Positions 53,587 to 61,874 of a stretch of DNA of 64,000 nucleotides are shown here, one piece after another. How positions within the stretch are numbered: position 1 is the stretch's first letter; each line of letters starts with the position of its first letter. The DNA comes from Desulfoscipio sp. XC116. GTDB lineage: Bacteria > Bacillota > Desulfotomaculia > Desulfotomaculales > Desulfallaceae. The stretch covers positions 1,741,035-1,805,034 of the forward strand of contig NZ_CP156660.1 of assembly GCF_039851975.1 (NCBI RefSeq). The letters run 5' to 3'. The translations under genes were made by a program, and so were the position numbers. Below the pieces are notes generated by a model. The model was not told the origin of the DNA. It saw nothing but the letters and a program-made list of their open reading frames with translations, and made no database searches.

Positions 53587-53901
53587 TATAAAACACATCC
53601 TTTACTCTTAGTTTTTGTATAACGCTGGTTAGAACACTCTGTCCCCCATTCCCCCCCATTCTTTTTTCAAATCTTCTGTAAAATTTAATTTCACACTTAT
53701 TGACAATCATTAAATAGAAAAGCCGCCGGCTTGGCACCGGTGGCTCTTATGATTAGTCAAATAAGACATTTACATTTCTACTCAACAATTTTCAACAAAA
53801 CTAATTGTTTTCCTGCTAATTTTGTAAAAAAGGTAATACCGGGCTTCATTACTGGCCTGGTGCCGGAGTAAAAAAATAACCGGTTTTCCGCTCGGAAACA
53901 A
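53587..53901. other. Intergenic region, one hairpin
   Basis: A stem GCCGCCGG/CCGGTGGC at about 53721-53743 reads as a terminator on the minus strand, followed by TTTTCT. No gene to its right on that strand is evident. Otherwise I see nothing here. Confidence 0.4.
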
Positions 53902-53931
53902 TTGACAATGTTACGTTAAGTTATATATAAT
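53902..53931 (+). promoter_or_regulatory. Consensus sigma-A promoter
   Basis: A perfect TTGACA (53902-53907) and a perfect TATAAT (53926-53931) with 18 bp between, followed by the HTH gene at 53969. It should be strong unless repressed. Confidence 0.85.
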
Positions 53932-53968
53932 GCAATTATAGTTATATTATTGGAGGTGGAATTTATAG

Positions 53969-54136
53969 TTGGCAGATTGGATTACCGAAGAAGAATTATG
54001 TGAGTGGTTAAAGATCAAGCGAATGACCGCTTACAGGTGGAGAAAGGCGGGGATGCCCCATATAGGCAGTCGAAAAAGCATCCGGTACAACAAAGAAGAA
54101 GTTGAGCAATGGTTAAAAGAAAAGGCGGTAAAGTAA
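53969..54136 (+). CDS. Small excisionase/MerR-like HTH protein
   Basis: A 55-residue winged HTH protein (ITEEELCEWLKIKRMTAYRW, later IGSRKSIRYNKEEVEQWL) of the HTH_17 family of excisionases and phage regulators. TTG start with GGAGGTGG upstream and an in-frame stop immediately before it. It is the second such protein in the element and is expressed from a perfect promoter. Confidence 0.82.
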   Translation: MADWITEEELCEWLKIKRMTAYRWRKAGMPHIGSRKSIRYNKEEVEQWLKEKAVK

Positions 54137-54328
54137 AAGACCCCGGCCTGCCTGGACAGCTTGAACCGGAGTCTTATCGCACTAATCCATCCGAAAATGG
54201 TTAGCCTCTGCTTTAGTGTAACAGTGACGGCCCTCCTTCGGCAAGGGACATTGTGAGGGGGTCAAATACCTGGATTGTGACTGGAACTGGAACGAGAGCT
54301 TTGACAAAAAAATTAAGGTGGTATTAGG

Positions 54329-54439
54329 ATGCCTAAAACTTTGCAAGGAAGTATCAGTGTTCAGGATGCGCTAGAAGCAACCCAGCGCTTGGCGAAAATT
54401 TATGATAGCCGCTTGATGATATCGGGATGGCTATCATAA
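54329..54439 (+). CDS. Small hypothetical protein, 36 residues
   Basis: An ATG frame (PKTLQGSISVQDALEATQRL) with weak AAGGTGG upstream. No family. Between 54137 and 54328 no gene is seen. A second frame (54427-54531) overlaps it and is less likely. Confidence 0.35.
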   Translation: MPKTLQGSISVQDALEATQRLAKIYDSRLMISGWLS

Positions 54440-54560
54440 ATAACCCGGAATTTCGCTTTACTTTCGACGGGTGCTGCCGTTTGTGCAGTAAACTGATAAG
54501 TGGTTGCTTATTGCTAACGTGTTGGGGATAGAATTAAAAGACATCAAAGGGGGATAAGAG

Positions 54561-54677
54561 ATGATAAAAATAGCTGAGGGAGAATATTTAATTTATATGA
54601 ATAACGAATTTTATTTTGTGATAGACCTTGAAGCAAGTGAAATAGAGGAAGAAAAAAGACACGGCCTCGGTAACTAA
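54561..54677 (+). CDS. Small acidic protein, 38 residues
   Basis: An ATG frame with GGGGGATAAG upstream. The acidic product (IKIAEGEYLIYMNNEFYFVI) has two predicted strands and a helix. No family known to me. Supported only by its binding site and its hairpin. Confidence 0.4.
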   Translation: MIKIAEGEYLIYMNNEFYFVIDLEASEIEEEKRHGLGN

Positions 54678-54694
54678 CACGTAACTAACAAATG

Positions 54695-54728
54695 AGCGCA
54701 AGGCCCTTATTTTGCAGGGCCTTGCGCT
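54695..54728. terminator. Strong hairpin
   Basis: A perfect inverted repeat GCGCAAGGCCC/GGGCCTTGCGC with a ten-base loop. It lacks a T-tract on the plus strand, so it may be a terminator of another kind or a DNA or RNA structure. Confidence 0.6.
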
Positions 54729-54900
54729 TGGAGTTGAGTTAAAAGACATAATGAAGTTATGAGTAGGTTTTTTAAAGTATAAGCGTGGGATGAGGTAAAA
54801 ATAAATGAATCTGAACAATGTTGTAATCTCATCTCTATTGGAATATGTTACCATATCAATGAATATCATGGAAACAACTTTATTAAAGGGAGGTGACAAA

Positions 54901-55137
54901 ATGACTAAAAAGCCTATCGTTAGCAAAAGACTCAAGGGATTGATGGCGGAGCATGAAATTACCATTCGTAAACTTTCCCAAAAAATTGGAATATCAGAAA
55001 ACTCTCTTACTTTGAAAATTAATGGACGGCGCGATTGGTGGTACTGGGAAATGATAGCCATCATGAAACATTTTGGGTTTTCAGAAGTAAAAGACGTTTT
55101 TCCCGAACTATATGATCATATTCTTAAAGCCTGCTAA
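54901..55137 (+). CDS. XRE-like HTH protein, copy 1
   Basis: A 78-residue HTH protein (SKRLKGLMAEHEITIRKLSQ, then KIGISENSLTLKINGRRDWW). GGGAGGTGAC precedes the ATG at 54901. It is related to the next gene: both share the pattern LKG then GI-N-KING then the C-terminal PxY. Probably a DNA-binding regulator of the element. Confidence 0.78.
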   Translation: MTKKPIVSKRLKGLMAEHEITIRKLSQKIGISENSLTLKINGRRDWWYWEMIAIMKHFGFSEVKDVFPELYDHILKAC

Positions 55138-55164
55138 AACAATTTGAATTATGGGGGGGCAAGA

Positions 55165-55419
55165 ATGTCTAAGAAGATGAGGAAATTCACCCAGCTTAAC
55201 GCGTTAAAGGGGCGAATCAGAGAGGTGGGTACAACTTACTATGAGGTTGCAGGTGAGCTTGGTATTGCTGTGAATACATTTTCTAATAAAATAAATGGTT
55301 TCTCTGTTTTTAGCTTGTTAGAGGTGATTAGAATAGCAACTATTCTTGATATTGATCCTGGGGATATTGCTCATTATTTTATGCCTATTTATGATGTTAA
55401 TTGTAAAATAGCCATATAA
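55165..55419 (+). CDS. XRE-like HTH protein, copy 2
   Basis: An 84-residue paralogue of the preceding gene (NALKGRIREVGTTYYEVAGE, then LGIAVNTFSNKINGFSVFSL). GGGGGGGCAAG precedes the ATG at 55165. A strong terminator follows, so the pair forms one unit. An XRE fold is inferred; the domain is very small. Confidence 0.75.
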   Translation: MSKKMRKFTQLNALKGRIREVGTTYYEVAGELGIAVNTFSNKINGFSVFSLLEVIRIATILDIDPGDIAHYFMPIYDVNCKIAI

Positions 55420-55440
55420 AGACTCCATAATTAGACTGTG

Positions 55441-55470
55441 AGGACTCCCTAAATTTAGGGAGTCCTCTTT
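55441..55470 (+). terminator. Terminator of the HTH pair
   Basis: AGGACTCCCTAAA and TTTAGGGAGTCCT form an uninterrupted stem followed by CTTT. Confidence 0.85.
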
Positions 55471-55489
55471 CCGTCACTGCTTTCAAATT

Positions 55490-55720
55490 TTGAAAGGCAA
55501 CGATTTATTTACTGATAGTTTTATAATTGCGAATGAGTCCGGATATGATCATTCGGCAATTCAAAGAAAGGTTAAAGATTACGAAGATGATTTTAAAAAA
55601 TTAGGTAAAATTAGGTTTACAGTTTCCAGAACCGAAAACCAGAATGGGCATGACTCAGGACTTCCACACCCCCGGGTTACTAATAGTAAGGGTCTTCGCA
55701 TAATGAACACCCTTCAGTGA
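55490..55720 (+). pseudogene. Truncated Rha-like phage regulator
   Basis: A 76-codon TTG frame. The text NDLFTDSFIIANESGYDHSA then IQRKVKDYEDDFKKLGK looks like the N-terminal domain of Rha-type regulators, which are normally over 150 residues. The product stops after about 76. No clear ribosome binding site is seen, and a terminator lies just upstream. Most likely a remnant. Confidence 0.45.
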
Positions 55721-55765
55721 TGTCCGCATAATGGACATCACAAAGCTCGGTTCTCAAAACCGACC

Positions 55766-55788
55766 TTTCCCGATTTTAAATCGGGAAA
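55766..55788. repeat. Inverted repeat
   Basis: TTTCCCGATTT and AAATCGGGAAA form a near-perfect palindrome after a smaller hairpin, CGGTTCTCAAAACCG. A possible terminator or operator. Confidence 0.6.
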
Positions 55789-55954
55789 CTAACACTGTGG
55801 CAAGCTTGGTCTGGTACAAGTACGGTACAAGCACCGGAGTGCTCTGGTACTAATCGTGCTGATTCCCTTAACCTGATTCCTGATTCCTTTAACTCAGATC
55901 ATCATCTTACCAACGTCATTTGAGCGCCAAATTTGGCCTTTTTTTAGGGGGTAA

Positions 55955-56221
55955 ATGACGTTTGGGTTAACACTGCCTAAAGCCTTGCGGCACAAGGGAT
56001 TGACGGCTATTTTTGCGGCATATTCATGTAAAGATACAGGGGTGTCACGCCCATGTCACGCGATGTCACGCCCATGTCACGCGATGTCACGCCCATGTCA
56101 CAATGTCACACCGATGTCACGCGATGTCACGCCCTATACACAGATACAGATAATACACAGATATATAAAAATAATATGTGTGTTTTTTGACTTGTCCGTG
56201 ACAAGGGGTAATCTGGAATGA
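55955..56221 (+). other. Tandem 21-bp repeat, possible remnant of a replication gene or iterons
   Basis: GATGTCACGCCCATGTCACGC-like units recur between about 56039 and 56135, all built on ATGTCACGC. An 88-codon frame across it reads SRPCHAMSRPCHAMSRPCH, then a PYTQIQ stretch. Similar repeats occur in the linker of phage DUF4373-type replication proteins, so this may be the broken centre of a second such gene. Alternatively the repeats are iterons of a replication origin. No intact gene is supported. Confidence 0.45.
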
Positions 56222-56611
56222 CCACCTTCAGACACCGGGCGAATGGCTTACCCGGGGTTACTATGCGTAAGGCGGGGGCAAAGCAGCCTTTTTGGTGCAA
56301 AAAATTCTTCGGGGGAAGTCTCCAGAAAATAACGACCACCCCCCCCAGGGGGTAGTCCCACTCCTATACAACGATGCACATACCCCTGAGAAGCCGCAGG
56401 ATGCCCCACAATGGACACGAAACATGGTTCTGGTATAATTTTCCTTAGTTAAATAGTTGAATGCGCCTACGGTCCTTTTTTGTGGCTTTTAAGGCAGGTG
56501 TACCGTTTTTACCTTTTCAGTGCTATTTGGGAGGGGCACATATGTTAACGAGTACGCTCAAAGATAGCTTTCTTAGCCGCACCCGCAATCGTAAGCATAA
56601 TAAATTACCAT
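56222..56611. other. Gene-free stretch of the right end
   Basis: I see no supported gene. Small frames here lack ribosome binding sites. A C/G-run (CCCCCCCAGGGGG) is at about 56340-56352. Confidence 0.4.
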
Positions 56612-56807
56612 GCTGGGGACTTGGGGACAATGAGCGTCTAAAAGCCTTGTGTCCGTAGGCGAAATGTGTTAGCGTAATGGGGACAAACTGGGGACAAGTT
56701 GGGGACAAACACCCCATTTCAAGGCCAAACATTACCAAACTACTCCAAAGACAGAACCAAGAAAACCAGGCAGGACAAGCATTTCCTAATTACGCTTAAC
56801 AATACCT
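56612..56807. repeat. Right arm-type repeats
   Basis: TGGGGACTTGGGGACAA (56612 onward), TGTTAGCGTAATGGGGACAA with two further TGGGGACAA copies (56667-56710), and TAATTACGCTTAACA (about 56788). They mirror the units at 37902-37960 next to attL. Integrase arm sites are the likely meaning. Confidence 0.65.
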
Positions 56808-56819
56808 AATGCAATATAT

Positions 56820-56868
56820 CGGACTTCTAATCCGTAGGCCGCGGGTTCGAATCCCTCCCGGGAGGCCA
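56820..56868 (+). repeat. attR: 49-bp direct repeat of tRNA-Arg
   Basis: Identical to 37795-37843. The 5' half of the tRNA is absent here, so this copy is not a functional tRNA. It marks the right end of the element and carries the original chromosomal 3' end. Confidence 0.93.
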
Positions 56869-56914
56869 AAAGGAGCCAGTATTCGCAAGGGTTTGCGGTT
56901 ACTGGCTCCTTTTG
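56869..56914 (+). terminator. Original tRNA-Arg terminator
   Basis: AAAAGGAGCCAGTA and TACTGGCTCCTTTT form a 14-bp stem followed by GT. The apical sequence GCAAGGGTTTGCGG is shared with the element-borne terminator at 37846. Confidence 0.8.
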
Positions 56915-56961
56915 TCATGCATGGCGGTTACCAGCAGTACTGAATCTGACATTTGTTCCGT

Positions 56962-57435
56962 TTATAGGGAGATAAGTTTACCTTTTATAACGTCCGTTCC
57001 AATGCTAAGTATTCCACAACCTGCTTTTATACCCGCCGGGGGGCGCGAAGTGCTGCCCGGGTTGAATAGCAACACGTTACCTTCCCATGTGTTAACCGGT
57101 ACATGAGTATGACCAAACACTACCACCTTTGCTTCCATTTCTCGGGCCCGGTAATATAATGACTGAAGGCTGTTCTTGACCCGGTAGAGATGGCCGTGAG
57201 TGATATATATTTTGCGGCTGCATAGTGTAATGGTCAGCTCTTCTTTTACCTGGCCCGGTATATCACAGTTGCCCGGTACTGCGTAAACGGGCACTTTGAT
57301 AACGGGGCTAATGCGCAATGCATCGCTATATAAATCACCGGCGTGAATTAAAGCGTCTATCTCTCCCATTTCATATATTGCCTTCACGGCTGAACTTATT
57401 GAACCGTGCGTATCGCTAATAACACCAATGCGCAT
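56962..57435 (-). CDS. YfcE/MJ0936-type phosphodiesterase
   Basis: A 157-residue calcineurin-like phosphoesterase. Metal ligands are in IGVISDTHG, IHAGDLYS, PGNCD, ITHGH and FGHTHVP, the complete set for the family. These enzymes hydrolyse phosphodiesters in vitro and the natural substrate is usually unknown. The start at 57435 has GGGAAGGTG upstream; the frame is open from 57507. It follows rph and rdgB on the same strand, an arrangement common in Firmicutes. Confidence 0.92.
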   Translation of the reverse strand: MRIGVISDTHGSISSAVKAIYEMGEIDALIHAGDLYSDALRISPVIKVPVYAVPGNCDIPGQVKEELTITLCSRKIYITHGHLYRVKNSLQSLYYRAREMEAKVVVFGHTHVPVNTWEGNVLLFNPGSTSRPPAGIKAGCGILSIGTDVIKGKLISL

Positions 57436-57678
57436 AACCGTAACACCTTCCCGGTTGGTAAATATCCAGGCATATCTGGAAAGTTTATCAAATTCTAAGA
57501 CTCCCACTTCTATAAGCGGAAGTCCCTATTTCTACTTCAGGTGGGGTAGAATCCCTATCTGAAACCCCGATGTTCAGCTTTAGCTGAACGAGCTCGCTAA
57601 TATTTTTGTCGACCATACCTTAGTAAGTTTTTAAATAACCACGAAAAACCGGGGTAAGCAGCCTGGTTAGTTTATGTA

Positions 57679-58338
57679 CTACTCACCTTTAGCCGATTCT
57701 GTCAAAATTGTTTTGATCTCTTGTAGTGCCCTTCCCCGGTGGCTGATGGCGTTTTTAACAGCGCTGTCCAGCTCGGCAAATGTTTTATCGAACTCAGGCA
57801 TTAAAAACAATGGGTCATAACCAAATCCGTTTTCTCCTCTTGGCTTGTCAATAATGATACCCTCGCAGGTCCCCTGAGTGGTGGCTGCTTTCCCGTCGGG
57901 GGTGGCTATGGCCACCACACAGCAAAAACGTGCCGTACGCTTTTGTCGCGGCACGCCGTTGAGTAATCGTAAAAGTTTGTCGTTATTGGCAGTGTCATCA
58001 TGGCCTGGACCTGCAAATCTAGCGGAATGCACTCCGGGTGCCCCATCCAGATAATCCACCATCAGCCCGGAGTCATCGGCCAGTGCAATTTTGTTCGCGG
58101 CAGCGGCCACTTCCCGGGCTTTTTTAATTGCATTGTCCTCAAATGTCCGGCCATCTTCCACTACATCAGGAGCATTAGGGTAGCTTGACATAGAGATCAC
58201 TTTAAAACCTGTTTCCGCCAGCAATTGCTGCAGCTCGCGTACCTTGCCTTCATTACGTGTCGCTAAAATAATGGGGTCAGACTTAAACTTGCTTAAACTA
58301 TATATAATATCCCGATAAGCAGATATATTGTTGCTCAT
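57679..58338 (-). CDS. rdgB: XTP/dITP diphosphatase (RdgB/HAM1)
   Basis: A 219-residue house-cleaning enzyme that converts XTP and dITP to monophosphates. Signatures are ILATRNEGKVRELQQLL (about 24-40), LADDSGLMVDYLDGAPGV, SARFAG and GFGYDPLF. An extra N-terminal stretch of about 22 residues precedes the usual start; a later start is possible. Placed between rph and the phosphodiesterase gene. Confidence 0.94.
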   Translation of the reverse strand: MSNNISAYRDIIYSLSKFKSDPIILATRNEGKVRELQQLLAETGFKVISMSSYPNAPDVVEDGRTFEDNAIKKAREVAAAANKIALADDSGLMVDYLDGAPGVHSARFAGPGHDDTANNDKLLRLLNGVPRQKRTARFCCVVAIATPDGKAATTQGTCEGIIIDKPRGENGFGYDPLFLMPEFDKTFAELDSAVKNAISHRGRALQEIKTILTESAKGE

Positions 58339-58396
58339 TGTTTTATCACCCTTTATATCTCTTTTATTGCAATAACACCTATTAGATTTTTATCCT

Positions 58397-59149
58397 TTAT
58401 TCGGCATTGCTAATAATACTATCAGCCACTGTGCCGAGAATGCTTTTTTGGTATTCCACTAATTGCCTGATACCCATGTCGGCCAAGTCCAGCAGTTGAT
58501 TGGTTTCATCCCTGCTAAATGAAGCCTCTTCCCCGGTGCCTTGGATTTCTACGAATCGGCCGCTGCCAGTCATTACAATATTCATATCTACTTCGGCTGC
58601 GGAGTCCTCGGTATAACAAAGGTCCAGCACCAGTTCGCCGTTGACCCGTCCCACACTGGTAGCCGCGACAAAATCCCGCAGCGGCAACTTTTCCAGCTTG
58701 CCCTTCTGCACCAGATAATACAGGGCATCTGCCAGTGCGACAAAAGCACCGGTGATGGAAGCCGTACGAGTGCCTCCATCCGCCTGAATTACATCGCAGT
58801 CAAGGGTTATCGTATACTCTCCCAGTGACTCAAGGTCGGTAATTGATCGCAACGCCCGGCCGATAAGCCGCTGTATTTCCAGACTGCGTCCGTTTTGTCT
58901 GCCCCGTGTGGCATCCCGTATCATGCGCTGCCCCGTGCTTCTCGGGAGCATACCGTATTCGGCGGTCAGCCATCCTCCTTTGCCCTCCAGCTTGCGCCAG
59001 GTGGGCAGGCGTTCTTCTATTGTGGCAGTGCAAATTACTTTGGTGTCCCCTACCTCGATTAAAACCGACCCTTCCGCATGCTTATTCACATTCCGGGTAA
59101 TTCTTACCGGACGCATAACATTATTTTTCCTGCCGTCAACTCTGTCCAT
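58397..59149 (-). CDS. rph: Ribonuclease PH
   Basis: A 250-residue phosphorolytic exonuclease that trims tRNA 3' ends. The N-terminal [34 protein letters not shown], the RxGR-type [18 protein letters not shown] and the catalytic [16 protein letters not shown] are all present. GGAGGGAAA precedes the ATG. First of the rph-rdgB-phosphodiesterase group. Confidence 0.95.
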   Translation of the reverse strand: MDRVDGRKNNVMRPVRITRNVNKHAEGSVLIEVGDTKVICTATIEERLPTWRKLEGKGGWLTAEYGMLPRSTGQRMIRDATRGRQNGRSLEIQRLIGRALRSITDLESLGEYTITLDCDVIQADGGTRTASITGAFVALADALYYLVQKGKLEKLPLRDFVAATSVGRVNGELVLDLCYTEDSAAEVDMNIVMTGSGRFVEIQGTGEEASFSRDETNQLLDLADMGIRQLVEYQKSILGTVADSIISNAE

Positions 59150-59491
59150 TTTTTCCCTCCTGTATGTATTATGAGGTGATGATTAGTTTGGCTGCACCGT
59201 AAATATCTCAGCTGGTGGCAGGCCTTTCATATTGTTCCCGTAACATATGGTTATAATAATATTTGTACGCTATGCGGTTTGGTAAAACCTGCAACCCACC
59301 ATATTGTATCACCTTTTTAGCAAAAAAACGCACCAAAAACACACTAAACACACCGGTTTTTCAGGATGTTTTATACTGCAGGCTTTTATTCATAGCAATT
59401 GCCTTGCCCTTACACTTGCTGACAAATTAAGCCGGTGTCCCCAATTCATAGAGGACATCGGCTTGTCTTTCAGTATCAGTAATTAAATCCA
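59150..59491. other. Intergenic region, no gene seen
   Basis: Separates rph from the amidase gene on the same strand. Weak A/C-rich repeats (ACACACTAAACACACC) at about 59337. A plus-strand frame (59304-59486) lacks a binding site. A GCCGGTGTCC/GGACATCGGC stem at about 59431-59463 could be the amidase terminator. Confidence 0.4.
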
Positions 59492-61543
59492 TTAATTGTC
59501 GGGTGCAAAATAATTATTCAGGGCCAGGGCCAGCGCTTCAGCTACTTTTGCACGCTCTGTTTCCTGGCGCAGCATTTGTTCCTCCTCCGGGTTAGAAACA
59601 AAGGCTATCTCTGCCAGTGCCGCAGGCACGGGGGAAGTACGCAATACTACAAAGTTTGACTGCAGCACACCCAAGCTGCGCCTGCCCAGTGTCCGGAGCA
59701 ACTCCGATTGGATGGCCCCGGCTAAACGTCGGTTATCCGCTTGGTCCACCCCCGGGGGAAACTCCCCGGTATCCCGGCGGTAATAAGTGCTGGTGCCATC
59801 TATATCCCGATTTACATTGGCATTGATATGGATGCTTAAAAATACCTCGGCACCTTCTTGCTTGGCAATAGCCGTGCGTTCGTATAAATCGACAAACCTG
59901 TCGTCGTTTCTGGTCATCACTACCCGAGCGCCGTTTTCCGTGAGCAATTGTGCCAGCTTAAGGGAAATATCCAGGGTCACATCCTTTTCCTGCAGTCCGG
60001 TAGGTCCGATGGCACCCGGATCACTGCCGCCGTGTCCGGGGTCAATGCAAATGACGCGCCCTTGCAAAAATTCGCCCAGTTCGGGAACATAAATATCCAA
60101 ATCCAGCTGGTGTCGGTCGCTGGATAGCTTGTCCACGCTAACTACCGCTTTTCGGAGGTCAAAAACCACCCGCACTGCCGGTGGGTCGGTGCTGAATAAG
60201 CCGATGCGCATTTTTTCTATTGCCTCGGTATTTACCGCTGTGTTATCAGGTAAATCACCAATATTTGTGTTCTTAAGGTCAATGACCAGCCGCTGAGGAT
60301 TGGTAAGCAAAAACATGTCATAGTTTAGTTCTCCGGCGGCTTTAATGGAAACCAGGGTATGGTTGTTTTCCTGGCGGACTTCAATTTTTTCCAGGTTAAT
60401 AGGCATTCCCGGGTTATTCGAATCGATCTGATCGGTGTCCTCTGTTTCCACGGGCGGGTCCCCCGGAGCCGGGGAGGCCTCGGCTGGTTCCACATCAACC
60501 AGCCAACCGGCTACCCAACCAATTACGCCTCCTTCAAGGCTAACCTTATACCAGTCACCGGCCTGCTCCAGCACCCCTAACCGCTGACCCCGGCTTACCT
60601 GGCCAATTATGTTGTGCTGCGTGCCCGGTCCGCCCCGTACATTGACATTATCATTAATCACGAGCTGTAAGTTGCTGTTGTCGTTGCTGTCGGAGCCGTC
60701 ATTATCACCGGTATCGCTGTTTACATTGCTGTTATTTTGTGCGGAGGCAGCGGGCTGGGCCGATGCAACTTCGCTGACGGTAGCCAGCCAGGCGGCTATC
60801 CAGCCGGTTTTGCCCCCGGGCAAGCTTATTTTTAGCCATTGGCCGTTAACTTCGGTGATATTATATTTAGCACCTTTATTAACCTTAGCAATTGTGTCGT
60901 ACGAGGTGCCGGGGCCCGAGCGCACATTGATAGCTGCGGCAGTGATAGTGGCTTGCTTTACTTTAACCGCACCGTTCCGGCTGTCCGGCTGAGTGTTGCT
61001 CCCGCTAACGTTTTGGCTGCTCGCCGGTGCTTGCTGATCAGTGGACTTCTGTGTTTGCACCAGCCATTCGGCAACCCAGCCGGTGCTGCCGCCGGGCATT
61101 TGGATCTTTACCCAATCACCGGAAAGCGCCAGTACAGGTAGTTTGGTGTTCGTACCAATCTGCCCTGTCACCGCATAATTTGTCCCGGGACCGCTGCGCA
61201 CATTTATAGTACCCGACTTGGCCACGGCGTAACCGGCGGGGGCATCAGCCACCGTTTTAGCCTGCACCAGCCATTCGGCAACCCAGCCTTCCGCATTCCC
61301 TACTTTAATTTTATACCAGTCGCCGCGCTTATCAAGGGCGGTAAATTGTTCTCCTTTATGTACACTGGCTACAATAGCGGTGTTGGTATCCGGTCCACCC
61401 CGCACATTAACGGTGTCCCCTCCTACGGTCAACTGCGTAGCGGCGGGAACTGCCGAGGGTAAGAGCAGCAGTCCTGCTGTAAACAGGCAGGATATAATCA
61501 AACCCTTCTTAATTTTATGTTTCCAGTTCCAATATTTTTTCAT
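59492..61543 (-). CDS. N-acetylmuramoyl-L-alanine amidase with four SH3 domains
   Basis: About 683 residues. A signal peptide (IKKGLIISCLFTAGLLLLPS) is followed by four bacterial SH3 domains, each containing a VNVRGGP- or INVRSGP-type motif and ending in GWVAEWL or a close variant. An AMIN domain and an Amidase_3 catalytic domain follow. The zinc ligands are in CIDPGHGGSDPG, RNDDRFVDLYERT and HINAN, with the catalytic Glu in ALAEIAFVSN. It cleaves the amide between MurNAc and the peptide in cell-wall growth or spore-cell lysis. Start at 61543 behind GAGGAAAC. Four SH3 domains in a row is a rather large wall-binding array. Confidence 0.94.
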   Translation of the reverse strand: MKKYWNWKHKIKKGLIISCLFTAGLLLLPSAVPAATQLTVGGDTVNVRGGPDTNTAIVASVHKGEQFTALDKRGDWYKIKVGNAEGWVAEWLVQAKTVADAPAGYAVAKSGTINVRSGPGTNYAVTGQIGTNTKLPVLALSGDWVKIQMPGGSTGWVAEWLVQTQKSTDQQAPASSQNVSGSNTQPDSRNGAVKVKQATITAAAINVRSGPGTSYDTIAKVNKGAKYNITEVNGQWLKISLPGGKTGWIAAWLATVSEVASAQPAASAQNNSNVNSDTGDNDGSDSNDNSNLQLVINDNVNVRGGPGTQHNIIGQVSRGQRLGVLEQAGDWYKVSLEGGVIGWVAGWLVDVEPAEASPAPGDPPVETEDTDQIDSNNPGMPINLEKIEVRQENNHTLVSIKAAGELNYDMFLLTNPQRLVIDLKNTNIGDLPDNTAVNTEAIEKMRIGLFSTDPPAVRVVFDLRKAVVSVDKLSSDRHQLDLDIYVPELGEFLQGRVICIDPGHGGSDPGAIGPTGLQEKDVTLDISLKLAQLLTENGARVVMTRNDDRFVDLYERTAIAKQEGAEVFLSIHINANVNRDIDGTSTYYRRDTGEFPPGVDQADNRRLAGAIQSELLRTLGRRSLGVLQSNFVVLRTSPVPAALAEIAFVSNPEEEQMLRQETERAKVAEALALALNNYFAPDN

Positions 61544-61874
61544 AACATGTTTCCTCATTTCCCAATGAATTACCTGCATACCTATTATTCAACAAAAAAC
61601 TTCAAAGACCTGTTTAGTATGTTGCTTGTAAAAAATGTCAGTAGAATTCCTGACCGCAGCGAATACGGCTATAGCATACCTGACAATCAAATGGGCCAAT
61701 TTGAAGAACAGGTCTTTTGGATACCTATAGAAAGTTAGGTAAACATTGCGGGCATAAATACCATAAAGACGTTGGGACCAAGCAATAGGTTCCCTATCCG
61801 GTAAAAAATAATGGATAGTTTGTCTTTTACGGCTGCATAATAAAAAATAATCAATAACAATGGGGGAATATGTT

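Larger units (their letters stand above)
37844..56868. mobile_element. Integrated element in tRNA-Arg (19,025 bp)
   Basis: It is bounded by a 49-bp repeat of the tRNA 3' half, has a tyrosine integrase next to the left end, and carries arm-like repeats at both ends. Modules from left to right are integration, divergent control genes, replication (DUF4373 protein and primase-helicase), a run of small overlapping genes, a terminase-small-like HTH protein, the Ntn-hydrolase/fibre protein, the tape measure, then a minus-strand pair (lipoprotein and membrane protein) and small regulators. Capsid, portal, large terminase, tail tube, baseplate and lysis genes are not recognisable. It is either a deleted prophage or a satellite-like element. 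Confidence 0.9.

Noticed and set aside
53477-53737. 86-codon minus-strand ORF
   Set aside because: Overlaps the start of the zinc-ribbon membrane protein in another frame and lacks a binding site.
56039-56135. CRISPR array
   Set aside because: Units are contiguous with no unique spacers, and there are no cas genes.
56820-56868. Second tRNA-Arg gene
   Set aside because: Only the 3' half is present; the D-arm and the 5' acceptor strand are missing, so it is the att repeat.
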